A DNA stretch of 64,000 nucleotides from Neoactinobaculum massilliense (GTDB lineage Bacteria > Actinomycetota > Actinomycetes > Actinomycetales > Actinomycetaceae). The notes below the pieces were generated by a model. It made no database searches, was not told the DNA's origin, and worked only from the letters and a program-made list of their open reading frames with translations. The translations under genes were made by a program, and so were the position numbers. This document shows positions 1-9,160 of this stretch, in pieces (the stretch's first letter is position 1; each line of letters opens with the position of its first letter). The DNA lies in contig NZ_UWPE01000001.1 of NCBI RefSeq assembly GCF_900604955.1, forward strand, positions 1,178,001-1,242,000. The letters run 5' to 3'.

Positions 1-2002
1 CGAGGCCGTCCACGAGTTCAACGGAGTATGGCGCGCCGTACTCCCCACCTCGGAGGTGCCGGACTATCGCGTGGTAGCGCGCTACGGGGAACACGAGGAC
101 GTCAGTGATGACCCGTATCGTTTCCTCCCCACCCTCGGAGAAATGGACATCTATCTCATTGGCGAGGGCCGGCATGAGGAATTGTGGAAGGTGCTCGGTG
201 CACACGTGTTCCACTACCCCTCTGAGCTGGGGACGGTCACCGGCACCGCGTTCTCCGTGTGGGCACCGGATGCGAAGGCCGTGCGCGTGGTGGGTGATTT
301 CAATGGCTGGGACGGTTCGCTGGACGCCATGCGCTCACTCGGCAGCTCCGGGCTGTGGGAACTGTTCGTCCCGGGTGCCCTCGCCGGTGCCCGCTACAAG
401 TTCGAGATTCAGTACCAGGACCTCTCCTGGCATCAGAAGGCGGACCCGATGGCGCGGAGCTCCGAGTTGCCGCCGGCGACGGCGTCGATCGTTACCGAAT
501 CTCACTACGAATGGGGTGATGAGGACTGGCTGGAAACGCGCCGCGACGTCCAGGATGGCCCCATCTCCATCTATGAAATGCACCTGGGCTCCTGGCGGCC
601 GGGCCTCGACTACCGGCAGCTCGCGGACCAGCTGATCGGGCACATCAAGTATCTCGGCTTCACCCACGTGGAATTTATGCCGCTCTCCGAGCACCCGTAC
701 ACACCGTCGTGGGGCTACCAAGTGACGGGGTATTACGCCCCCACCACCCGCTATGGCAGCCCGGATGATCTGCGCTACCTCGTTGATCGGCTTCACCAGG
801 CTGGCATCGGGGTGATCATGGACTGGGTGCCCGCCCACTTCGCCACGGATGACTGGGCACTCGCCAATTTTGACGGCCAGCCCCTCTACGAGGATCCGAA
901 CCCCAAGCGTGGCAGCCAGCCGGACTGGGGCACCCTCGTATTTAACTACGGGCGCCGTGAGGTGAAGAATTTCCTGGTGGCCAACGCCCTGTACTGGCTC
1001 GAGGAGTTCCACCTGGATGGTATCCGCGTGGATGCCGTGGCCTCCATGCTGTACCTGGATTATTCGCGCGAAAACGGCGAGTGGGAACCGAATGTGTACG
1101 GCGGGCGCGAGAACCTGGAGGCGATCACCTTCCTCCAGGAGGTCAATGCCACGGCCTACCGCCGCAACCCCGGCATCCTCATGATTGCCGAAGAGTCCAC
1201 CTCCTGGCCGGGTGTCACGGACATGACGGACGCGGGCGGGCTGGGTTTCGGCCTCAAGTGGAACATGGGATGGATGAATGACACGCTCCACTACCTTGAG
1301 GAGAAGCCCGTCAACCGCTCCTGGCACCACGGGGAGATCACATTCTCCATGGTGTACGCCTACTCGGAGAACTTCCTCCTGCCCATCTCCCACGATGAGG
1401 TGGTGCACGGCAAAGGCTCCCTCTACACGAAGATGCCGGGTGATGACTGGCAAAAACTTGCGGGCGTACGCGAACTATTCGCCTACCAGTGGGCCCACCC
1501 CGGTAAGCAGCTCATTTTCATGGGCCAGGAGTTTGCGCAGGTGGGCGAATGGAACGAATCGGACGGCCTGGAGTGGTGGCGGACGGATGAACCCACCCAC
1601 GATGGCGTCATGAGCCTGGTGTGCCGTCTCAACGAGGTGTATCTATCTCACCCGGCCCTGTGGAGCGATGATTTTACGCCCCACGGTTTTGAGTGGATTG
1701 ATGGATCCGACGCCGATAACAATGTGCTCACGTTCCTGCGCCGTTCCAAGAATGACGACGACGTTGTGGTGGTCGCGGTGAACTTCGCCGGGATCCCCCA
1801 CAACGACTACCGGGTGGGCTTCCCGGAACCCGGCCGGTGGGATGAGATCCTCAATACCGACGCCGTTGAATATGGCGGCAGCGGTGTAGGCAATCTCGGT
1901 GCGGTTGAGACGGAGGCGGTGGCCTGGAACGGACGCGAACAGTCCGCGCAGATTCAGCTGCCACCCTTCGGCGTGGTGTACTTCGCCAGGCACGCCGAGT
2001 AG
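1..2002 (+). CDS. glgB: 1,4-alpha-glucan branching enzyme GlgB (5' end outside window)
   Basis: Makes alpha-1,6 branches in glycogen (GH13). The frame is open from base 2, upstream of the first GTG at 56, and encodes the typical N-terminal beta-sandwich sequence ([13 protein letters not shown]), so the true start lies before the window. Counting residues from base 56, a CBM48 domain follows at about 60-145 ([20 protein letters not shown]). The GH13 catalytic blocks are [19 protein letters not shown] (nucleophile Asp near 325), AEESTSWP (acid/base Glu near 378) and [11 protein letters not shown] (near 445). The C-terminal all-beta domain ends normally at 2002. The gene converges on the maltodextrin importer genes, consistent with a glycogen/maltodextrin locus. 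Confidence 0.97.
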   Translation, partial: EAVHEFNGVWRAVLPTSEVPDYRVVARYGEHEDVSDDPYRFLPTLGEMDIYLIGEGRHEELWKVLGAHVFHYPSELGTVTGTAFSVWAPDAKAVRVVGDFNGWDGSLDAMRSLGSSGLWELFVPGALAGARYKFEIQYQDLSWHQKADPMARSSELPPATASIVTESHYEWGDEDWLETRRDVQDGPISIYEMHLGSWRPGLDYRQLADQLIGHIKYLGFTHVEFMPLSEHPYTPSWGYQVTGYYAPTTRYGSPDDLRYLVDRLHQAGIGVIMDWVPAHFATDDWALANFDGQPLYEDPNPKRGSQPDWGTLVFNYGRREVKNFLVANALYWLEEFHLDGIRVDAVASMLYLDYSRENGEWEPNVYGGRENLEAITFLQEVNATAYRRNPGILMIAEESTSWPGVTDMTDAGGLGFGLKWNMGWMNDTLHYLEEKPVNRSWHHGEITFSMVYAYSENFLLPISHDEVVHGKGSLYTKMPGDDWQKLAGVRELFAYQWAHPGKQLIFMGQEFAQVGEWNESDGLEWWRTDEPTHDGVMSLVCRLNEVYLSHPALWSDDFTPHGFEWIDGSDADNNVLTFLRRSKNDDDVVVVAVNFAGIPHNDYRVGFPEPGRWDEILNTDAVEYGGSGVGNLGAVETEAVAWNGREQSAQIQLPPFGVVYFARHAE

Positions 2003-2116
2003 GCGGGGGCTTCGGAGTCCGGGCGCTAGTCGAGCAGATACGCCCGGCTAGCCATCCGCCGGCCGGTCTGATACCTGCTCGGGCAATGAACTGAATATGG
2101 CAGGGCGAGCGTAGGC

Positions 2117-2145
2117 CAGCGGCCGGGGCAAAGCCCCGGCCGCTG
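2117..2145. terminator. Bidirectional hairpin between glgB and malG
   Basis: A perfect 13-bp stem (CAGCGGCCGGGGC with its complement) has a 3-nt AAA loop. It sits between the convergent ends of glgB (2002) and malG (2168). No U-tract follows on either strand, so it is either a strong intrinsic hairpin or a Rho-assisted end. Confidence 0.6.
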
Positions 2146-2167
2146 CGGCGTCGTACTACCTAAACAA

Positions 2168-3196
2168 CTATCCCTTCACGGAACCGCCGGTCAGGCCGGC
2201 CACAATATAGCGCTGCAGGAACAGGAACAGCAGGAGGATTGGGATGGCCGCAATTACCGCGCCGGCCGTGAACCAGCCCCACTGTTTTTCGTTGCCGCCC
2301 ACCCAGTTCTGCATGCCGATGGCGAGCGTCCAGTTGTCCTGCGAGGTGAGGACGGTGGAGGCGATCACGTAATCATTGAAGGCGCCGATGAAGCTCAGCA
2401 ACGCCACCACGGCAAGCATGGGCACCACGAGCGGCATCACGATGGTCCAGAACACCTGAGCGTGGGTGGCGCCGTCAATCTTGGCCGCCTCATCCAGCTC
2501 GCGCGGAATCGAATTAAACGTACCGTAGAGCAGAAACGTGTTTGCGCCCAGAGCGCCACCCAGATACACGCAGATGAGCGACAGCTTCGAATCCAGGCCC
2601 AGAATCGGCACCACCTGACCCAGCTGGTTGAGCAGCAGGAAAATGGCGATAAAGGCAAGAAGTTGCGGAAACATCTGGACCACCAGAAGGGCGAGCAGTC
2701 CTCCCTTGCGGCCGGCAAAACGGTAGCGCGAGAACGCGTAGGCGGCCGTGGTGGCCATGAGGGTGGAAGCGATCGAGGTGATAATACCGATCTCCAGCGT
2801 GTTGCCAAACCAGGTCCAGAACATGGTGTCCTGGCCGAGCGCCTGGAAATTCGAGAGCGAAAACGCCGAAAACATGGAGTTCGCCGAGTTCAGGGTGGTG
2901 CGCGTGCTCGGATTCAGGGCGGCCGAGAGCACGTAGAGGATCGGGAAGGCCGCATAGATGACGGCGAGGATTCCCACCACATGGCGCCAGCCGACCACAC
3001 GCCACCATTTACCGGCGGACTCGTGATTCTCGGAGAGCCCACGGCGCTGTGACCCGCCGATGGAGCCGATGCGGACCGAGCTGGTTTGGGCGGCCACACT
3101 CGTGCCGGAGCGGGCTGCCGCACGGCCCGGAATCCGGTCCGAATCGGGCCGGCCAGAACTCATCTGTGCGGAGCCGGAATACGTAGCTGCGGACAT
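2168..3196 (-). CDS. malG: Maltose/maltodextrin ABC transporter permease, MalG type
   Basis: Inner-membrane permease of a carbohydrate ABC importer (CUT1 family), partner of the MalF-type permease encoded just upstream. It has about 75 hydrophilic N-terminal residues and then six predicted membrane segments. The cytoplasmic EAA loop that contacts the ATPase is clear (EAAKIDGATHAQVFW) near residue 225. It ends in the typical ...LTGGSVKG. Its ATG overlaps the malF stop by one base (TAATG), so the two are probably translationally coupled. No ATPase gene lies in the window; CUT1 importers of Gram-positives often share a genome-distant MsmK/MalK ATPase. The specificity (maltose/maltodextrin) is inferred from neighbours. 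Confidence 0.93.
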   Translation of the reverse strand: MSAATYSGSAQMSSGRPDSDRIPGRAAARSGTSVAAQTSSVRIGSIGGSQRRGLSENHESAGKWWRVVGWRHVVGILAVIYAAFPILYVLSAALNPSTRTTLNSANSMFSAFSLSNFQALGQDTMFWTWFGNTLEIGIITSIASTLMATTAAYAFSRYRFAGRKGGLLALLVVQMFPQLLAFIAIFLLLNQLGQVVPILGLDSKLSLICVYLGGALGANTFLLYGTFNSIPRELDEAAKIDGATHAQVFWTIVMPLVVPMLAVVALLSFIGAFNDYVIASTVLTSQDNWTLAIGMQNWVGGNEKQWGWFTAGAVIAAIPILLLFLFLQRYIVAGLTGGSVKG

Positions 3197-4695
3197 TACA
3201 CCGACACCTCCTGGGACTTCTGCGTGCGCGCGAAGCTAATCATCGAAACGGTCCCCACAATGATGAAAATCAGCAGAGACATGGCCGAGGCCAGCCCGTA
3301 ATCGCGGGTAGCACGGCCGGACATACCCGAAATCTGGTACACCATCGAGATCATGATGTCCGTGGCGCCCACCGGAACAGAGGCGTCGTCGAACTGCGGG
3401 CCGCCATTGGTCAACATGTAGATCAGATTGAAATTGTTGAAGTTGAAGGCGAAGGAGGAGATGAGCAGCGGTGTTACCTGGATAAGTAACTGGGGCAGCG
3501 TAATGAACCGCCACGCCTGGAATCCGGAGGCACCGTCGATTTCTGCGGCCTCGTTAAGGTCCGCCGGGATGGATTGCAGCGCGCCAATGCAGATAAGCAT
3601 CATGTACGGGAAGCCCATCCACAGGTTCACGCCGATCACGGAGAGGCGCGCCAACCACGGATCCGAGAGCCACGGTATCTCCGCTCCCCCGAACAGTACC
3701 TGGTTGATGAAGCCATACTTCGGATTGAGCATGCCGGCGAAGAGGAAGGCCGTCATAAACGACGGAAATGCATACGGTAACAACAGTAGCGTGCGATATA
3801 TCTTCCGCCCGCGTACGCGCTCATGGTTAAGCGCCATGGCCAGGAACATACCAAGCAGAAACGTGGTGGCCACACTGAGGAAAGCAAAAGCGAATGTCCA
3901 GGCGAGCACACGGAGGAACGGGGTGGCGTAGCGTGGATCAGCGAAGGCTTTCTTAAAGTTATCGAAGCCCACATTCACGCGCCAGCCGATCTTCTGTGAA
4001 TCGCCGGATGCAGACACATAGGAACCGGACTTTTCATCCGCCTTGTAAATTTCGCCCGTTTTATTGTCGATGATCGCGTCCTGCGCCTCGTCATACCTGA
4101 CGGTCGACTTGAACACGTAGCCCATGGTGGCCGTCTGCGTACCGATAGCTCCTTCGCTCGCATCCTGGGAGATTGGTACCTTGAGCTGCTGGATGGCCTG
4201 CTGGTTGGCGATGATCTGCTGCTGGGTAAGAACCGTGTATCCGGGCACGTCCGTAATGGACGTACCGGAGATCGTGGCGCCTGGGACGTCCTCGAGCGGC
4301 GAGGTTGCAGTGCCTGCCTGAACGATGCCGTCATTGTTGATTGCGAAACCCAGATCCGCACCCTTTTGGACGACGACGAGCGGGTAGGTAGGTGATCCCT
4401 TCACGCGTTCAGAGGAATTGAGCAGGATAGCGTTTGTGGCGGCTTCCTTGCTCAGCATGTGCTGATTGCCGTAGTTAGTGAACGCAATGTAGCCCGTATA
4501 CAAAATGACGAAAACTTGGAATATCAGCAGGAAGACCAGCCCCGGCGTGAGATATTTTGCAGGAATCGACCAGTGGGTGAAGTAAATAATGTTCACCACG
4601 ATCAGAACCACCAGGGTGATCCCGAAAATAACCCACGAGTGTGCGTTAAAAGTCTGCGAGAGGATGTAAAGGCCCAGCGCATCCACCAGTGCCAT
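3196..4695 (-). CDS. malF: Maltose/maltodextrin ABC transporter permease, MalF type (apparent 5' frameshift)
   Basis: Membrane permease pairing with MalG. The uninterrupted frame shows hydrophobic N-terminal segments, a large extracytoplasmic region (about residues 75-245, as in MalF) and a permease core with the EAA loop EAAEIDGASGFQAWRF. The first start codon in this frame is an ATG at 4695 with no ribosome-binding site, and it cuts into the first membrane segment. The conserved upstream sequence NWSFVFIFKLILM is in the same frame but preceded by a stop. A good start with AAGGAG exists at 4801 in another frame. The two frames meet at an A7 run (T7 on +, 4730-4736); one A fewer would give an intact 534-residue protein. 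Either the sequence has an indel error or the gene is genuinely frameshifted or slippage-controlled. Confidence 0.9.
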   Translation of the reverse strand: MALVDALGLYILSQTFNAHSWVIFGITLVVLIVVNIIYFTHWSIPAKYLTPGLVFLLIFQVFVILYTGYIAFTNYGNQHMLSKEAATNAILLNSSERVKGSPTYPLVVVQKGADLGFAINNDGIVQAGTATSPLEDVPGATISGTSITDVPGYTVLTQQQIIANQQAIQQLKVPISQDASEGAIGTQTATMGYVFKSTVRYDEAQDAIIDNKTGEIYKADEKSGSYVSASGDSQKIGWRVNVGFDNFKKAFADPRYATPFLRVLAWTFAFAFLSVATTFLLGMFLAMALNHERVRGRKIYRTLLLLPYAFPSFMTAFLFAGMLNPKYGFINQVLFGGAEIPWLSDPWLARLSVIGVNLWMGFPYMMLICIGALQSIPADLNEAAEIDGASGFQAWRFITLPQLLIQVTPLLISSFAFNFNNFNLIYMLTNGGPQFDDASVPVGATDIMISMVYQISGMSGRATRDYGLASAMSLLIFIIVGTVSMISFARTQKSQEVSV

Positions 4696-4801
4696 GAGAA
4701 TCAGCTTGAAAATGAAGACAAAGGACCAGTTTTTTTGATTGCGCGTCCCGGATTCGTGGCGTGGTGCGCACTTCGGCGCGCGTGTTCGTGTGCCTGCTCA
4801 T
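4696..4801 (-). other. malF: Out-of-frame 5' end of malF with the likely true start
   Basis: ATG at 4801-4799 is preceded by AAGGAG with a 4-nt spacer, the only good ribosome-binding site near malF. It encodes MSRHTNTRAEVRTTPRIRDA and then QSKK before running out of the permease frame. Deleting one base of the A7 run (4730-4736 on +) joins it to NWSFVFIFKLILMALVDAL of MalF. As written, the frame from 4801 ends at 4646. Confidence 0.75.
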
Positions 4802-4848
4802 AACGCTCCTTACGGTGGCGCAGCACTGCTGCCGCGCCACCGGTTGTA

Positions 4849-6111
4849 TTACTTGCTAGAGGAGCCGGTGGCACCCTTATTAATCGTGGTGGTCAGATCC
4901 CCCACCATCTTGGTCCATGTGCTGGAGGCATCCGCGCCGCCGATAATCTGCGCCTCAGCCACTCCCCATGGCGTCCACACGGAACCCATCTCCGGGATGG
5001 ACGGCATCGGCTTGGCGTTCTCCGCTGCCTTCGCAAAGCCGGCCGTGAGGGGATCGGACTTGGCCTTGTCTGCCGCGGCTGTTAGCGCCGGGAGACGGTT
5101 ACCCGCCTTATAGATGGCCGTCTGGGCCTCTTCCGTGGCCATGTAGTCCACAAGGAACTGAGAGGCCACGATGGAGTTCTTCGAGGCGGAGGAAACGTAG
5201 AAGCCCTGGACACCCACGAACGGTGCGGCATCCTTACCGCCGGCGGACGGCACCGGATCCACGGCCACGTCAATGCCGGCTTTCTGGAAATCGGAGATCA
5301 TCCACGGGCCGCCCAGAATATAGGGAGACTCTCCCTTGGAGAACGCGTCCACCGCGATGTCATAGGTCATGGCTGTATCCAGCACGCCCGTACCATTCTT
5401 GCCATTGTCCGCAAGGAACTGGGCGAACTTTGTACCGGCGTCACCGCCCATTCCAAGCTCCGTGGTGTAACTGCCATCAGCGTTCTGATTGAACACGGGC
5501 GCGCCGAACGAGGTCTGCAGCGCGTAGTAGGTGTAGGGATCACCCTGGTCACTGGTCTGGATGAGGAACGGATACTTGGTGCCCGCAGCCTTACCCTTGG
5601 CGATCATCTCATCCCATGTGGACGGCGTAGAATCCGCCAACGCCGCGTTCCGGATGATGGCCGTATTCTCAATCGCGTACGGCAAGCCGTACACCTGACC
5701 GTCGTAGGTGAAAGCGGAGGTGGCCACCGGGTTGAAGTCCGAGGCCTTATCGCCCAGCTCGATCGGCACCACAGCGCCATTCGCCGCAAATTCGCCGAGC
5801 CAGTCATTGGCACCCACCGTGATGTCCGGGCCCTGGCCGTTGGAGACCTGGGAAAGGAAATCTGCACGAATATCGTTGAATTCCTTGACCACAATGTTCA
5901 CTTTGTTGCCGGTCTCGGACTCAAATTTGGTGGCCGCATCCTTGAGCGCCGCTTCACGGTTTGAATCCGACCACACGGTAATCGTGGCACCGCCGCCGGC
6001 GCCAGCAGATGTCGTGTCGGCACTTGATGCGCTGCCTGCTGTCCCCGAGGAGCAGGCCGCGAGGCCCAGCCCAAGCGTGGTTACAAAAACGAGAGCAATA
6101 GATTTACGCAT
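4849..6111 (-). CDS. malE: Maltose/maltodextrin-binding lipoprotein, MalE type
   Basis: Extracellular solute-binding protein (CUT1 SBP, family 1) that delivers sugar to the MalFG permease. The N-terminus is a lipoprotein signal (MRKSIALVFVTTLGLGLAAC) with lipobox LAAC, so the mature protein is anchored through the Cys near residue 20. Then come TITVWSDSNREAALKDAA and the long two-lobe SBP fold; length 420 is usual. The start has the ribosome-binding site GGGGAAGCG. It is the first gene of malE-malF-malG and is divergent from the alpha-glucosidase at 6386, which supports maltodextrin as the ligand. Confidence 0.93.
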   Translation of the reverse strand: MRKSIALVFVTTLGLGLAACSSGTAGSASSADTTSAGAGGGATITVWSDSNREAALKDAATKFESETGNKVNIVVKEFNDIRADFLSQVSNGQGPDITVGANDWLGEFAANGAVVPIELGDKASDFNPVATSAFTYDGQVYGLPYAIENTAIIRNAALADSTPSTWDEMIAKGKAAGTKYPFLIQTSDQGDPYTYYALQTSFGAPVFNQNADGSYTTELGMGGDAGTKFAQFLADNGKNGTGVLDTAMTYDIAVDAFSKGESPYILGGPWMISDFQKAGIDVAVDPVPSAGGKDAAPFVGVQGFYVSSASKNSIVASQFLVDYMATEEAQTAIYKAGNRLPALTAAADKAKSDPLTAGFAKAAENAKPMPSIPEMGSVWTPWGVAEAQIIGGADASSTWTKMVGDLTTTINKGATGSSSK

Positions 6112-6385
6112 GTCGCTTCCCCTGACTAACGCTCGGAACGCCTATGTGCCGAGCTCTAGTAAATAATAACGGCCAGCCTTCATCTCGCCAGACGCGGAAG
6201 TCCCTTGAACTTTGCACGGTAGTGCCGGGGTAGTAGTCCGCGAGTCGCGGCAAAACGGAGGTACGACGCCGCCTGCACCCGTTTTCGTAGGCAGGCTCAA
6301 GCGGACGCGCCACGCCGACGTCGTTTCCCGTAGGCTACCCGGTTACACTGGCAGGCCGCGGCGAAAAGCCCATAGGCTGGGAAAC
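6112..6385. promoter_or_regulatory. Divergent promoter region, malE / alpha-glucosidase
   Basis: This 274-bp gap drives malE leftward and the GH13 gene rightward. Leftward, TATTAT (on the minus strand, in the AT-rich patch near 6160-6170) could be a -10 box. Rightward, TACACT at 6344-6349 could be a -10 box. Neither has a convincing -35. I found no clear LacI-type palindrome, so the regulator cannot be named. Confidence 0.4.
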
Positions 6386-8119
6386 ATGACCGATCAAGGA
6401 CGATCCATCCATTCCCCGTGCACCCGCGACCAGTGGTGGCGTGACGCCGTCATCTATCAGATTTATCCGCGTTCTTTCGCCTCCTCGCGGGGGCCGGTGG
6501 GCGATCTCCCCGGTATCACGAGCCGCCTTGACTACCTGCGTGACCTCGGGGTAGACGCGGTGTGGCTTTCGCCGTTCTATGGCTCGCCCCAGCACGACGC
6601 CGGGTACGACGTTGCCGATTACCGCGCCGTTGATCCGCGCTTCGGCACGCTGGCAGACGCGGAAGCACTCATTGCCCGGGCGCACGAACTGGACCTGCGC
6701 GTCGTCGTCGATCTGGTGCCGAACCACACCTCCTGGGACCACCGATGGTTTCGCGAGGCAATCAAGGCAGGCCCGGGTAGCGCCGAGCGTAACCGCTACA
6801 TGTTCCGGGACGGGAAGAACGGTGGCACGGAACCGCCCAACAACTGGACTTCGGTATTCGGCGGGCCGGCGTGGACACGCGTGGCCGATATTCCGTGGGT
6901 GGCCGGCACGCCCGCCGCTGCGGACCGGCAGTACTACCTGAATCTCTTCGACTCCTCGCAACCCGATCTCAACTGGGACAACCCTGAGGTGCACGCCGAG
7001 TTCCGCTCCATCCTACGGTTTTGGTTGGATCGCGGAGTGGACGGCTTCCGTATTGACGTGGCCCACGGTCTCGTGAAGGATCCCGCGCTCCCCGACTGGA
7101 CCGAGCGCACGGAGATGCTCGACGCCGGCACGGACCCGGACCATACCGCCAGCCACCCTGTCGCCCCGGAGCGTCCACCCATGTGGGACCAGGATGGCGT
7201 CCATGAGATTTACCGGGAGTGGCGCTCCGTACTCGATGAATACGGACCCGACCGGTTGCTGGTGGCCGAGGCCTGGGTGCAGCCGGAAGAACGCCTAGCC
7301 CGTTACGTCCGCGACGATGAGATGAACCAGGCTTTCAATTTTGCCTACCTTACCTGCCCATGGGATCGGGAGGCGTTGCGCCGCGTGGTGGAGGAATCAT
7401 TGTCGGCCATGGATGCCGGGGGTGCCCCCACCACCTGGGTGCTCTCGAATCATGATGTGGTGCGGGCCGCCTCGCGTTTGGGCCTCACGGTGACCGGTAA
7501 GGGACCGAACGGTATTGGTCCGCGTGATCCGCAGCCGGACGCCGAGAAGGGCCGACGCCGCGCCCGCGCCTGGCATATGCTCACGGCCGCACTACCGGGC
7601 AGCTATTACATCTATCAGGGCGAAGAACGCGACCTTCCCGAGGCCACCATGCTGCCGGATGATGTGCGTCAGGATCCCGCATTTTTCCGCACAAACGGAG
7701 CCGAGTTAGGCCGCGACGGCTGCCGCGTACCCCTCCCCTGGGAGGCGGGTAAGCCAGGCCTGGGCTTCTCGCCAACGGGTGACACATGGCTGCCGCAGCC
7801 CGCCGATTGGGAGCGCTTCACGGTGACCCGTGAGGAGGCGGATCCGGATTCGGGGCTCCACTTTTTCCGCCGGCTACTAGCGCGCCGGCGCGCACTCGGC
7901 CTGGGCATAGGCGGACTCAAGGATGTATCCCCTGAGGTGGGCGGCCTCGCCTACATCAATTCTGCCGCCAATCACTCACACCCCGACCTGCTTACCGTTA
8001 CTGCATGTGCACAGCCGGTGCCTTTCCCCGCGGGGTGGCGGCGCCGCGCCTCCTCGGTGCCCTTCGACGCCGCAGCGGCTGTCATACCGCCGGACACCAC
8101 CGTGTGGTTCACCCGGTAA
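6386..8119 (+). CDS. GH13 alpha-glucosidase (oligo-1,6-glucosidase / maltase family)
   Basis: Cytoplasmic exo-acting glucosidase that would release glucose from imported maltodextrins. It opens with the subfamily signature WWRDAVIYQIYPRSF near residue 14. GH13 blocks follow: DLVPNHTS, GFRIDVAHGLVKD (nucleophile Asp near 222), LVAEAWV (acid/base Glu near 294) and VLSNHDVVR (Asp near 356). The start ATG at 6386 (MTDQGRS) is preferred over an upstream in-frame start at 6212, because the extra 58 residues are arginine-rich and unlike the family. The resulting 577 residues fit. It is divergent from malE. The exact bond preference (alpha-1,4 or alpha-1,6) cannot be told from sequence. Confidence 0.92.
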   Translation: MTDQGRSIHSPCTRDQWWRDAVIYQIYPRSFASSRGPVGDLPGITSRLDYLRDLGVDAVWLSPFYGSPQHDAGYDVADYRAVDPRFGTLADAEALIARAHELDLRVVVDLVPNHTSWDHRWFREAIKAGPGSAERNRYMFRDGKNGGTEPPNNWTSVFGGPAWTRVADIPWVAGTPAAADRQYYLNLFDSSQPDLNWDNPEVHAEFRSILRFWLDRGVDGFRIDVAHGLVKDPALPDWTERTEMLDAGTDPDHTASHPVAPERPPMWDQDGVHEIYREWRSVLDEYGPDRLLVAEAWVQPEERLARYVRDDEMNQAFNFAYLTCPWDREALRRVVEESLSAMDAGGAPTTWVLSNHDVVRAASRLGLTVTGKGPNGIGPRDPQPDAEKGRRRARAWHMLTAALPGSYYIYQGEERDLPEATMLPDDVRQDPAFFRTNGAELGRDGCRVPLPWEAGKPGLGFSPTGDTWLPQPADWERFTVTREEADPDSGLHFFRRLLARRRALGLGIGGLKDVSPEVGGLAYINSAANHSHPDLLTVTACAQPVPFPAGWRRRASSVPFDAAAAVIPPDTTVWFTR

Positions 8120-8147
8120 GTGCCGCCCGTGGGAAAGTTGGGAACCC

Positions 8148-9062
8148 CTAGAACAGTACGGTGGCCAGCTTGCGCCGAGCGGCCATCACCTCCGGCGCCG
8201 TGGTACCCACGGCCTCAAACAATTCGAGCAGGTGCTCACGCGCGCGGTCACGATCGTCGTCGTGCGTAGCGGCAACGGTAGCGATAAGACGGTCAAAAGC
8301 GTGCGGGGCCAGGTGTGCGGCAACCTCGGCGTCGGCGGCCGCAATCGCGGCGTCCACATCCGCGGGACCGGCGGCGTCGGCAGCACTTACCGCTTCTGCG
8401 GCGTTCGTTTGACCCGCCCGACGGTCCAGGTTAACCCGCGCCAGGCCGGCCTTCGCGGCGTCGTTCCCAGGATTCTGGGTGATCTCTTCCTCATAGATCT
8501 GCGCGGCACGCTCCAGGTCCCCCGCACCCAGCGCCTCGCGCGCTGCCAACTCATAGGCGGGCGCCGTAGGCACCGGCTGGTCACCTCCGCCGCTCACCTG
8601 CCCGGTGAGACCGTACTGTGCCCCAGCCGTCACCACCTGGTTCACCACGGACTCCAATTGCGCCTGATCCGGGATGCCCTGGAACATGGGCACGGGCTGT
8701 GCCTGAATGAGCGCGACCGCTGCCGGTACCCCGCTCACCCCGAACGCCTGCGCCAGTTCGGGCTCCGCCTGCCCATCCGCCACGGCCAGTTGGAAGCGGC
8801 CATCATTCTTGGCGGCCAGATCCTCCAGCTTGACGGCCAAATCCTCGCCCGTATCACCGGCCACGAACAGAACCACGATGGGAAGCTGCGTGGAGCGCTG
8901 AGCAATCTCGCGGAGGGTTTCGCGGGTGAGATCCACCCGGTAGGGCGCATCAATCATGCCATCCTGCGCCTTTCCGGCCCCGGATCCCCCTGCCGTACCC
9001 GGCTTCTGCTTTGCGCCACCGAGCGAACTAAGATCCACCGCACCGCTGAAACTATTCATCAT
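8148..9062 (-). CDS. Thioredoxin-fold / TPR protein (YbbN/CnoX-like), no CXXC
   Basis: The first part (about 45-155) is a thioredoxin fold: PIVVLFVAGDTGEDLAVKLEDLA, then FGVSGVPAAVALIQAQPVPMFQG, with the cis-Pro region VSGVPA. The usual WCxxC active site is replaced by residues with no Cys, so it cannot act as a dithiol oxidoreductase. The C-terminal part (about 185-304) is TPR-like (ALGAGDLERAAQIYEEEI, NPGNDAAKAGLARVNL). This is the YbbN/CnoX co-chaperone architecture, in which the fold is a protein-binding module. The start at 9062 has GGAAGGA just upstream; the next ATG at 9059 is equally possible. Confidence 0.82.
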   Translation of the reverse strand: MMNSFSGAVDLSSLGGAKQKPGTAGGSGAGKAQDGMIDAPYRVDLTRETLREIAQRSTQLPIVVLFVAGDTGEDLAVKLEDLAAKNDGRFQLAVADGQAEPELAQAFGVSGVPAAVALIQAQPVPMFQGIPDQAQLESVVNQVVTAGAQYGLTGQVSGGGDQPVPTAPAYELAAREALGAGDLERAAQIYEEEITQNPGNDAAKAGLARVNLDRRAGQTNAAEAVSAADAAGPADVDAAIAAADAEVAAHLAPHAFDRLIATVAATHDDDRDRAREHLLELFEAVGTTAPEVMAARRKLATVLF

Positions 9063-9160
9063 GTTCCTTCCACGCTTTGACTCTTATTCTCTGCGCACAC
9101 AAAGCAGCCACCCAGAATGTTCGGCCGCCAGCCGAATTAACGCGCAGGTTTTCGCCTGCG

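Noticed and set aside
335-1453. A 372-codon frame antisense to glgB
   Set aside because: Overlaps the catalytic domain of glgB completely and has no protein-like features.
6112-6385. A MalR/LacI operator in the malE divergent region
   Set aside because: TTTGCA-like words occur but no symmetric site can be made out.
7923-9080. A 385-codon frame antisense to the thioredoxin/TPR gene
   Set aside because: Arg/His/Pro/Gly-rich composition with no recognisable motif, and it covers a coherent gene on the other strand.
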